Part shown: positions 15,713 to 21,606 of the stretch, piece by piece
Layout of the letters: the number at the start of each line of letters is the position of its first letter
How positions within the stretch are numbered: the stretch's first letter is position 1
From: Clostridiales bacterium
GTDB taxonomy: Bacteria > Bacillota > Clostridia > Oscillospirales > Acutalibacteraceae
Direction: 5' to 3'
DNA: 21,606 nucleotides
Assembly (NCBI GenBank): GCA_019417145.1
Contig: DXVY01000010.1
Location: forward strand, 1 to 21,606
The notes under the pieces: generated by a model
What the model was told of the DNA's origin: nothing
Database searches by the model: none
The model's input: the letters and a program-made list of their open reading frames with translations, nothing else
Made by a program: the position numbers and the translations under genes

Positions 15713-16579
15713 CTATGCGTTTCGGTTACGACTTGCTCCTTCCACAAAGTCCTTGCTTTTTATTTTTAAATTTTCTATTTCCAAGCGGGCGTAATCCCGA
15801 AAGGCCAACAGCGCGGCCCCGTCCCATTCTTCCCCGCCGGTTTTGCGTTGGGCTTGGCATACGGGGCGGTCCGAACGATAAATTCGCAGGGCCTTTTGGA
15901 TCAGCGGGGTCAAGGACGCCGGAAAATGCCCAAGTCCCCACAATCCCCCTTCCAACTTGCTGTATGTGTACTCCCGCCGCTCAACAAGCAGCTGCGTCAC
16001 GCGGCATATATTCAGTATACAGTAATAGGGCGCTTCCAGGATGTTTTCGCCGGCCAATACCCAGTCCAAATCATCCAAAATCGCAAACATAAACCGGCTC
16101 CACGGAACTTCACCAAAAACCCTGTCGATCCTTTGGCCGTATAGGCATTGTCCCCTTTTCTTGACACACAGCACATGCGCAAACAAATCGGTGTCAAATC
16201 GTGGCCCTTGATAATCCACCTCCTTATTCAGCAGGCGGTCATGCCATACGACGCTGTAATGGAATTCATACGGCATGGGATCGGGAATATGGCGGGCGGT
16301 GGAAAGCGTTATGATGCTGCATTCCAGATTGCCTACCGTGGGACAGGTGCTTGCATATTCCGCAACCATGGTCCCCAGGTCGCATAAAAAGCCGGCAGGC
16401 AGGTTTCTTCTGACAACCGCTAATATATCTATATCGCTTTTAGGCGGGAAATAGCTTCCGGTGGCCAGGGACCCGTGTAAATATATCCCGATTAAGTCCT
16501 GGCGCAGCTCGCGCGCCAGGAGTTCGGTAAAGCCGTTGATATAATCCTTGATCTTTGTACCACAGTTAGGCCATTGCAA
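15713..16579 (-). CDS. Nucleotidyltransferase, aminoglycoside adenylyltransferase (AadA)-like with DUF4111
   Basis: This is a 288-residue protein with an N-terminal NTP-transferase core (about 10-100): HGSLATGSYFPPKSDIDIL gives the GS...SDxD motif, with Gly36/Ser37 and Asp49/Asp51. A helical DUF4111-type C-terminal half follows (about 150-275). ANT(3'')/ANT(9) enzymes of this build adenylylate streptomycin or spectinomycin, but many relatives are uncharacterised, so resistance is only possible. The frame is open to a TTG at 16606. I prefer the TTG at 16579 because GGGAGG lies eight bases before it and the length then fits the family. The gene is divergent from amt-glnK, and the two promoters share a 13-bp element. 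The stop is TAG. Confidence 0.82.
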   Translation of the reverse strand: MQWPNCGTKIKDYINGFTELLARELRQDLIGIYLHGSLATGSYFPPKSDIDILAVVRRNLPAGFLCDLGTMVAEYASTCPTVGNLECSIITLSTARHIPDPMPYEFHYSVVWHDRLLNKEVDYQGPRFDTDLFAHVLCVKKRGQCLYGQRIDRVFGEVPWSRFMFAILDDLDWVLAGENILEAPYYCILNICRVTQLLVERREYTYSKLEGGLWGLGHFPASLTPLIQKALRIYRSDRPVCQAQRKTGGEEWDGAALLAFRDYARLEIENLKIKSKDFVEGASRNRNA

Positions 16580-16683
16580 ATTGCCCGCCTCCCATTCTTC
16601 GGCCAAATACAGAGCGACCCCACGTCCTGTAAAAACAACCTTCTGAACGTCTTTTCACCTATACGCCTAGCGTGTATAACAGT

Positions 16684-16712
16684 ATTATAGAATATGGAAA
16701 AGTCGCCCGCAA
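16684..16712 (-). promoter_or_regulatory. Promoter of the nucleotidyltransferase gene
   Basis: On the minus strand, -35 TTGCGG (16707-16712), a 17-bp spacer and -10 TATAAT (16684-16689). The spacer contains GACTTTTCCATAT, which also begins within the -35 box and fills the spacer start of the divergent amt promoter. Confidence 0.55.
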
Positions 16713-16763
16713 TCCCTGCATAAATATTCCAAAGTAAAAAGAAAAGAGTTGACTTTTCCATAT
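16692..16763. repeat. 13-bp inverted repeat in two divergent promoters
   Basis: ATATGGAAAAGTC (16692-16704) and its exact complement GACTTTTCCATAT (16751-16763) are separated by 46 bp. Each copy lies in the same place and orientation relative to its own promoter's -10 (-35/spacer region). It may be a shared operator that binds one regulator at both promoters, or a recent duplication of promoter DNA. Confidence 0.6.
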
Positions 16764-16777
16764 GGTCATATTATAAT
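16749..16777 (+). promoter_or_regulatory. Sigma-A promoter of amt-glnK
   Basis: -35 TTGACT (16749-16754), a 17-bp spacer and a perfect -10 TATAAT (16772-16777) predict a start near 16784, about 68 bases before the amt ATG. Confidence 0.75.
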
Positions 16778-16787
16778 GACAGCGAAC

Positions 16788-16841
16788 AAAGGTGTTCCCA
16801 GTATGCTGGGGACACCTTTATTTTTTTATTTTATTTTGAGA
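16788..16841 (+). terminator. Promoter-proximal terminator in the amt leader (putative attenuator)
   Basis: A 14-bp stem with one U-G pair (16788-16801 with 16806-16819) closes a TATG loop and runs into a long T-rich tract (16821-16837). It begins about four bases after the predicted amt start site and 33 bp before the amt ATG, and no upstream plus-strand gene needs it. Transcription of amt-glnK should therefore depend on readthrough or antitermination. ANTAR-domain antiterminators control nitrogen genes in clostridia this way, but the paired-hairpin ANTAR signature is not evident here. Confidence 0.75.
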
Positions 16842-16851
16842 GGATGATACT

Positions 16852-18093
16852 ATGAACACGGGAGACAACGGCTTTGTACTCATTTGCGCGGCGTTGGTTT
16901 TTATAATGACGCCCGGATTGGCCTTTTTCTACGGGGGGTTGGTACGGAGAAAAAACATCGTCAATACCATAATGGCTTGTGCCGGTATCATGGGGCTCTC
17001 GGTGGTGTTATGGATTCTGTGCGGCTTTTCCTTGTCCTTTGGCGCCGATCACGGCGGCGTCATCGGCAGTTTGGAGTATATTTGCCTAAACGGCCTGGAC
17101 TTTAACGAGGCGCTGGCGTACGCTCCATCTCTTTCATCCATCACCTTTGTGGTTTTTCAAATGATGTTTGCCATGATTACCCCGGCTCTCATCACCGGCG
17201 CCGTAGCCGGCCGCATGCGGTATAAGGCTTTGTTCCTTTTTATCGCGCTGTGGTCTTTGATCGTCTATTATCCCATGGCCCATATGGTATGGGGTTCGGG
17301 CGGATTCCTAGCGGAACTGGGCGCGGTAGATTTTGCCGGCGGCAATGTGGTGCATATCAGTTCCGGCGTCAGTGGCCTGGTTTTGGCGATTATACTGGGC
17401 AGGCGACGCGGCATAGAGCACCCCTCCTACCGCGTCCACAATATCCCCTTTGTATTTCTGGGCGCCGCAATGCTCTGGTTCGGATGGTTTGGATTTAACG
17501 CCGGATCCGCCCTGGGCGCCAACGGCCTCGCCGCGCACGCATTTCTGACCTCGGCGCTGGCATCGGGAACCGCGTTGCTGGTCTGGATGCTTATAGACAT
17601 CGTCAAAGACGGCAAGCCCACGCTGGTAGGAGCCTCAACGGGACTGGTGGTTGGACTTGTGGCGATTACGCCCGGCGCCGGCTTTGTCCCCGTTTGGTCG
17701 GCTATCATCATCGGAGCGGTAGTCAGTCCCATTTGCTACTTTATGATGAATTTCTTAAAGAAAAAGCTAAAGATAGACGACGCGTTGGACGCGTTCGGTT
17801 GTCACGGCATCGGCGGCATCTGGGGCGGCATTGCCACCGGCCTGTTCGCCCGGACGAACATCAACTCTGTAGCGCAGTGGAACGGCCTGATTTATGGAGA
17901 AACCAGACTGTTTACAGCCCAGCTGATCAGTATATTAATCACTATCGCCGTTGCGGTAGTGGGCACGCTGCTCTGCGTCGGTATCACCCGGATCTTTACC
18001 AAGCTTCGTGTGGATCATAAAGAGGAGTTGCTCGGCCTGGATGCCACGCAGCATGGCGAGCGGGCGTATCCGTCGTTCAACGGGCTTGATTGA
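16852..18093 (+). CDS. amt: Ammonium transporter Amt
   Basis: This 413-residue membrane protein has the eleven-helix Amt/MEP/Rh layout and normal length. Landmarks include PGLAFFYGGLVRRKN after helix 1, Phe103 near the outer gate, Asp160 with DFAGG.VVHISSG (the family signature), and the twin pore histidines His168 and His318 (FGCHGIGG). The C-terminal tail (about 382-413) is the segment that couples subunits and meets PII. It takes up ammonium, or NH3 after deprotonation, when nitrogen is scarce. The ATG at 16852 has GAGAGGA seven bases upstream. glnK follows 18 bases after the stop, the widely conserved amt-glnK pair. A terminator-like hairpin in the leader suggests control by attenuation. 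Confidence 0.97.
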   Translation: MNTGDNGFVLICAALVFIMTPGLAFFYGGLVRRKNIVNTIMACAGIMGLSVVLWILCGFSLSFGADHGGVIGSLEYICLNGLDFNEALAYAPSLSSITFVVFQMMFAMITPALITGAVAGRMRYKALFLFIALWSLIVYYPMAHMVWGSGGFLAELGAVDFAGGNVVHISSGVSGLVLAIILGRRRGIEHPSYRVHNIPFVFLGAAMLWFGWFGFNAGSALGANGLAAHAFLTSALASGTALLVWMLIDIVKDGKPTLVGASTGLVVGLVAITPGAGFVPVWSAIIIGAVVSPICYFMMNFLKKKLKIDDALDAFGCHGIGGIWGGIATGLFARTNINSVAQWNGLIYGETRLFTAQLISILITIAVAVVGTLLCVGITRIFTKLRVDHKEELLGLDATQHGERAYPSFNGLD

Positions 18094-18111
18094 TAAAGGG
18101 GGAATTGCAAT

Positions 18112-18486
18112 ATGATGTATAAGGTAGAAGCGATTATCCGCGAGGAAAAGCTGGAGGATATCAAGGAAGCGCTTCACGACATTGAGGTCAACGGCGTGAC
18201 TGCATATCAAGTGATGGGATTCGGCGCCCAGCGCGGTTATACAACCGTTGTACGCGGGCAGGAAATTGACGTTATGCTGCTGCCGAAAATCAAGCTGGAA
18301 ATCGTTGTATCCTCGGAGGAATGGAAGGAAAAAACCATACGGAGGATCAAAGAAGTGGCCTATACAGGCGACATGGGAGACGGAAAGATTTTCGCTTATC
18401 CAATCACCGACGCGTTAAAGATCCGCACCGGCGAAAGCGGTTATGCCGCGCTTCAGTCCGCCAGTGAGTCTGATATCACCGAATAA
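18112..18486 (+). CDS. glnK: PII nitrogen-regulatory protein, GlnK-type
   Basis: This is a 124-residue trimeric signal protein that senses ATP/ADP and 2-oxoglutarate and blocks the Amt pore. The PII frame is intact: N-terminal MYKVEAIIREEKLEDIKEAL, a T-loop (about 37-57), the B-loop TGDMGDGKIF (85-94) and the C-loop RTGESG (105-110). The T-loop reads GAQRGYTTVVRGQEID, with Ile52 where E. coli PII has the uridylylated Tyr51, and Val47 at Tyr46. It therefore cannot be modified there by a GlnD enzyme. Regulation by ligand binding alone is likely, as in other Gram-positive PII proteins. AAGGGGG lies nine bases before the ATG at 18112, supporting it over the ATG at 18115. Confidence 0.95.
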   Translation: MMYKVEAIIREEKLEDIKEALHDIEVNGVTAYQVMGFGAQRGYTTVVRGQEIDVMLLPKIKLEIVVSSEEWKEKTIRRIKEVAYTGDMGDGKIFAYPITDALKIRTGESGYAALQSASESDITE

Positions 18487-18559
18487 GTATAGAACCGCAC
18501 ATAAACCTTTTCCAATTGTCCTCCAGGCGGCGGTCGGCAAAACTTCCCAGGCCCGCACA

Positions 18560-18606
18560 GATATGAAAATGTGCCCGACGTTACTGTCGGGCACATTTTT
18601 CATATC
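18560..18606 (+). terminator. Terminator of the amt-glnK operon
   Basis: A long stem (GATATGAAAATGTGCCCGAC with its complement) closes a GTTACT-type loop, with one bulged T. Its core GTGCCCGAC/GTCGGGCAC is followed by ATTTTTC. It lies 73 bp after the glnK stop. The long A/T outer stem may also let it work in the other direction. Confidence 0.85.
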
Positions 18607-18724
18607 TCTAGAAAGCGGCGAGGCGCACGGACGTTTTACACTTCCGGCACGGTGGCAAGGGACTGCCGTAAGGTTGTCTGCGGCTCAACCATTCAACTTA
18701 AAGGGGATCCATGCCTGCATCTAT

Positions 18725-19279
18725 CTATGCCTTAAACAGCGTTTTTATATCCGCATCACAATAAAAGATAATATCTTTTTTGTTTTCCTGTGCTGTGCCT
18801 CTATACCGATTGGTATCAAGCCCGCCTATAAAAAACCCGTTATGCAAATAGAATAAGCACGCAGCGAGATTATTATCCTGGCCCTGAGTAAATAAGCCTC
18901 GATAATTCTGGCTAACAGCAATCTCTTTTGCCTTATCTATAAGCATAGTGCCGATGCGTTTTCCCCGATAGTCAGCATTCACCTTTAAATCGTACAAATA
19001 CATGTACTTGAACCACGTTTGTTGCAAAATTGCAAGGCCAATGCATCTGTCATTATCATATGCGCCAATAAAAACGCTGTTTTCAGAAAGCTCCTCATAA
19101 TCATAATTTTCATCGGGGAAACACATTTCACTGATATCTTTATCGGCAAACCGTTCTATCTCGTAGCTCCATTCTGCGTTTATGTAAGAAGGCCGCATCC
19201 AACCGAAAAGTTTAAACGGCTGATTCGGAATATTAATATCAGCTTTATGCGCTTGATCTATCTGTAAAATAGTTATCAT
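18725..19279 (-). CDS. GNAT acetyltransferase, streptothricin acetyltransferase (SatA/Sat4)-like
   Basis: This is a 184-residue GNAT enzyme that would transfer acetyl from acetyl-CoA. The acetyl-CoA loop is YRGKRIGTMLIDKA (about 105-118), and the late TQGQDNNLAACLFYLHNGF (about 132-150) followed by G.LDTN.Y matches the SatA/Sat4 family (ETQD.N..AC.FY...GF.IGS.DTMLY). The N-terminal layout (ITILQIDQ...NQPF.LFG...P.Y....W) also fits, although identity looks moderate, so streptothricin inactivation is likely but not certain. The frame begins at a GTG (19288); the ATG at 19279 is better, with GGGGTG six bases before it. The gene is far more AT-rich than its neighbours, with codon use to match, a sign of acquisition. 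No transposase is seen beside it. Confidence 0.82.
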   Translation of the reverse strand: MITILQIDQAHKADINIPNQPFKLFGWMRPSYINAEWSYEIERFADKDISEMCFPDENYDYEELSENSVFIGAYDNDRCIGLAILQQTWFKYMYLYDLKVNADYRGKRIGTMLIDKAKEIAVSQNYRGLFTQGQDNNLAACLFYLHNGFFIGGLDTNRYRGTAQENKKDIIFYCDADIKTLFKA

Positions 19280-19573
19280 TAATAACACCCCATGAATAAA
19301 GCATGAAAAAGAGCATCAAACACAATCGGGTGACAAGCATGCCTGTGCGAGCGTCTGTAGATTTACTATAAAACGTCAATGCATGACTCAAACGGCGCAT
19401 AATATTTGCCAAGGACGGACACTTTAAATATCGCCTTCAGCCCAAGCGCCCTACCAGTCACGCGTTAAACGCGCCGGATGCTTTTGGGCATATGAATAGG
19501 ATCCAGGTTGTCTGCGCTTCTACGCCCTCTTCTCCCCTTTGCTCACACAAATTTCGTAATATCTGCCCCACAA

Positions 19574-20983
19574 CTACCCTTTTTTAACAAGCTCTCCCTC
19601 GGAGACGGTCGGCTCATGAAAGGCATCCAACACATATCGGTCGCGCCCCTGCCGTTTGGCCCTGTACATCATCCGGTCGGCCTCCTGATAAAGGACTTCG
19701 GCGGTCTTGTCCGCCTGGATGGAGACGGCCCCTATGCTGCAGGAGATCCGCTCTTCCCCCGTCCCGATTGCATGAACCCGTTCCAAAAAGAGCGACAAAG
19801 TTGCCTCTAAACGTTCCCTTGAAAAGGACGCGAACACCAGCACAGCGAACTCGTCGCCGCCCACCCGGCCGGCCAATCCTTCCCGTCCAAAAGTCTCCCG
19901 CAGGGCGCTGGCCGTTTCCCGTAGGATCCGGTCGCCCTCGGGATGCCCATACCGATCGTTGACCCCCTTAAAATGGTCCACATCCACCATGATAAAATAG
20001 CCCCATTCGCTCCCGCTGGCCCGGCTGTCCTGCAAAACTCTGGTACAGGCCTGGAAAAAAGTCTTCCTAGTCATCAGGCCGGTGAGAGCGTCGGTTTTAG
20101 CCTCGTAATTCATATAGGTAGCGTATCGACGGTTAAATATCAAAAACACGATGACCAGCGCCATCACAGAAAGGATGCCGATGACAAACTGGATCTGCAG
20201 GTGGACTAGGTCAGAATAATTGATATCGGTCAAAACAACCCCGCTCTGTTCCAGTACATAGTCCATCCGATGGACAAAATAGACGGCTATCGCCAGAGCC
20301 AGACTGATGGTCAGCAGAAGCATAACCACCAGAGACAGCCGGTGGTAACGTTCCTCCATCTGCATGCTCCGTGCCTTTTCCACCCGCGCCCGGTACTCCT
20401 GCCAGAACCGGGATTGTTCCAATTTCCAAAACAAAAAGACAATACCGGTTGTGACCAGATTGGTAACTATATCGTTCAGGCTGCCAAAGGACTCCAACGC
20501 ATTGCCCGCGCTGTAGCCCATTTCAGGGAAAAAGAGGCCCATGGCGCTGTATACCAGCAGAGAATGAAGAAATTTACCAAAAAAGGAAACGACGCAGATC
20601 CACACCCCCGTATACGGCAGGCGTTTGGCCACCAGATACAACAGGCCCACCAACAGCCCAAAAAGCATACGGGCGCCCACGCTCAGCAGGATACTCTCCA
20701 ACGGATGCCCGCTCATAAAGGGGGAAAACAGCCGGTCGGAGGGCATCACATAGCTGGCGCTGGCCTTCCACATGCTGGCCAAGCCAAACACTGTCCCCAG
20801 GGCCACAGACTCCGGCAGGCCCACCAGCGCCCCTGCCAGCAGGACGGGGATATAGGCAATCGTGATGGAAATAGGTTCCACGTGTAGATAACCAAGAAAA
20901 GAAAAGGACATCAGCAGCTCCACCGCCGTTAAGATCCCCAACAGATAGAGCCGCATATTCCGCTTATATGGCTCAGATGTCAT
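19574..20983 (-). CDS. Diguanylate cyclase with ECF-transporter S-component-like membrane sensor
   Basis: This is a 469-residue inner-membrane protein. The N-terminal six-helix domain (about 8-188) resembles the substrate-binding S component of ECF vitamin transporters: I(S)ITIAYIPVLLAGALVG, then GTVFGLASM, LFSPFMSG and ARMLFGLLVGLLY, in the S-component order. Two more helices (about 217-237 and 264-284) flank a short outer loop. The GGDEF domain (about 295-455) is intact, with DVDHFKGVND and GGDEF at 375-379, so it should make cyclic di-GMP. The usual RxxD inhibitory site is absent (GREG), so feedback inhibition is unlikely. The SD GAGGGGG is 8 bases before the ATG at 20983 but only 2 before an ATG at 20989, hence the chosen start. 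S-component fusions to GGDEF suggest vitamin- or cofactor-responsive signalling; the ligand is unknown. Confidence 0.88.
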   Translation of the reverse strand: MTSEPYKRNMRLYLLGILTAVELLMSFSFLGYLHVEPISITIAYIPVLLAGALVGLPESVALGTVFGLASMWKASASYVMPSDRLFSPFMSGHPLESILLSVGARMLFGLLVGLLYLVAKRLPYTGVWICVVSFFGKFLHSLLVYSAMGLFFPEMGYSAGNALESFGSLNDIVTNLVTTGIVFLFWKLEQSRFWQEYRARVEKARSMQMEERYHRLSLVVMLLLTISLALAIAVYFVHRMDYVLEQSGVVLTDINYSDLVHLQIQFVIGILSVMALVIVFLIFNRRYATYMNYEAKTDALTGLMTRKTFFQACTRVLQDSRASGSEWGYFIMVDVDHFKGVNDRYGHPEGDRILRETASALRETFGREGLAGRVGGDEFAVLVFASFSRERLEATLSLFLERVHAIGTGEERISCSIGAVSIQADKTAEVLYQEADRMMYRAKRQGRDRYVLDAFHEPTVSEGELVKKG

Positions 20984-21064
20984 TTTCATATCCCCCTCTC
21001 GTCATGATACGGAACGCCGCCCTTTCCCCGCCGTTTTTAACGATTTGAACAATTTTATATGATT

Positions 21065-21093
21065 ATTATAATTTATTTTTCAATAAAAAGCAA
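21065..21093 (-). promoter_or_regulatory. Promoter of the diguanylate cyclase gene
   Basis: On the minus strand, -35 TTGCTT (21088-21093), a 17-bp spacer and a perfect -10 TATAAT (21065-21070) lie about 80 bp before the start codon, in an AT-rich stretch. Confidence 0.65.
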
Positions 21094-21158
21094 GGCAAAG
21101 AGAAATTTGTTCCGCTCTTATGGTTCATTGCCTATGCTGCATGCATGCACGCATGTTT

Positions 21159-21245
21159 GGTATGCCCATGTAAATACTGGGCCTATCCTTTGAAGCCGTA
21201 AAATCTGTGGGCATACTACAGGTCTAATTTGGTAATGCTTCTCAT
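21159..21245 (-). pseudogene. Decayed 5' remnant of a queD-like 6-pyruvoyl-tetrahydropterin synthase gene
   Basis: A strong AAGGAGGAG ribosome site (six bases away) and an ATG at 21245 open a frame reading MRSITKLDL-stop-YAHRFYGFKG-stop-AQYLHGHT. Apart from the stops this matches the start of the QueD/6-PTPS fold: aHRF.GF.G....LHGH, with the zinc-binding histidines. Both stops are TAG (21216-21218 and 21183-21185), at positions where homologs likely have Gln or Glu. After HGHT the frame loses all resemblance and stops within nine codons, so the rest of the gene is gone. It lies just downstream of the Fur-family gene, perhaps once its operon partner. TAG is an ordinary stop elsewhere in this window, so readthrough is unlikely. 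Confidence 0.65.
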
Positions 21246-21323
21246 GATCAACTCCTCCTTCTTGTATATTTACGGGAATCACGCGCCCGTTTACGTACAT
21301 GCAATAAGAAATGACCTTGTCCC

Positions 21324-21606
21324 TTAGACACGACCCTTTCCGCATTCCGGACAGATCCCTTTAAACATAAGATCATGACCGTTGAATGTAAACCCATGGG
21401 TATCCTTAACCCTTTTTTCTAAATCTTCGATGTAATCCATATCCACGTCAAAAACCCGGCCACAGCTTAAGCATCGCACATGGTAATGGTCATGGCACCG
21501 ATGGTCAAACCGATCGGCGCCGCCAGGGACCTCCACCTTTCGGATTTCCCCGCTGTCTGCCAGTTGATGCAAATTTCGATATACTGTCCCTTTGCTGATG
21601 TTGGGG
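21324..21606 (-). CDS. Fur-family metal/peroxide regulator (PerR-like), N-terminus beyond window
   Basis: The C-terminal 93 residues of a Fur-family repressor are present, running in from the right edge. PNISKGTVYRNLHQL is the recognition helix of the winged helix, and DSGEIRKVEVPGGADRFDH is the wing and hinge. HDHYHVRC gives the regulatory metal site, with Asp in RFDH as in PerR. CLSCG and CPECG form the structural Cys4 zinc site. The pattern best fits PerR-type peroxide sensing, but Fur and Zur are not excluded without the N-terminal histidine. The stop at 21324 is about 80 bp before the queD remnant, on the same strand. Confidence 0.9.
   Translation of the reverse strand, partial: PNISKGTVYRNLHQLADSGEIRKVEVPGGADRFDHRCHDHYHVRCLSCGRVFDVDMDYIEDLEKRVKDTHGFTFNGHDLMFKGICPECGKGRV

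Noticed and set aside
21159..21245. TAG read as an amino acid (code reassignment) to rescue the queD-like frame
   Set aside because: TAG is the normal stop for sleB, the nucleotidyltransferase and the small membrane protein here, and QueD similarity ends after about 28 codons even with readthrough.
21118..21345. 75-codon minus-strand frame
   Set aside because: It overlaps the queD remnant in another frame and the end of the Fur-family gene, and has no ribosome site.
1..21606. CRISPR array, tRNA or rRNA genes, insertion sequences, prophage genes
   Set aside because: I looked for regular spaced repeats, cloverleaf ends and transposase or integrase motifs and found none.

Overview
The window suggests a spore-forming, anaerobic-type clostridial Firmicute, perhaps a gut Oscillospirales member (the group is an inference). 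The signs are a spore cortex-lytic enzyme (SleB), a T-box-like leader, a CIRCE operator, Gram-positive promoters and ribosome sites, and two very large secreted proteins ending in type I dockerins. Most genes are moderately GC-rich. One acetyltransferase gene is visibly AT-rich and looks acquired.

Left edge (1-1299): a strong minus-strand promoter reads off the window into what looks like the first part of a T-box riboswitch. sleB lies divergently on the plus strand.

Central block (1300-14683): a secreted-glycan or phosphoester module. A small three-helix membrane protein (PQ-loop-like) and a 1613-residue SGNH-esterase/LGFP-repeat/dockerin protein form a minus-strand operon. Upstream lie a free intracellular SGNH hydrolase and a divergently transcribed LysR regulator. 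Converging on the LysR gene is a 2029-residue protein with two separate metallophosphoesterase domains, DUF2341/LamG-type domains, two FIVAR repeats and a dockerin almost the same as the first. No cohesin or scaffoldin is present, so the docking partner must lie elsewhere.

Right half (14684-21606): a small heat-shock protein under a CIRCE operator; an aminoglycoside-adenylyltransferase-like nucleotidyltransferase, divergent from an amt-glnK ammonium operon; a streptothricin-acetyltransferase-like GNAT; a diguanylate cyclase whose membrane sensor resembles an ECF-transporter S component; a decayed queD-like start carrying two amber codons; and a 5'-truncated Fur/PerR-family regulator at the right edge.

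The most notable signals are: the two-phosphoesterase dockerin protein; the S-component/GGDEF fusion; the promoter-proximal terminator and shared 13-bp element in the amt leader region; the PII protein lacking the T-loop tyrosine; and the double-amber queD remnant.
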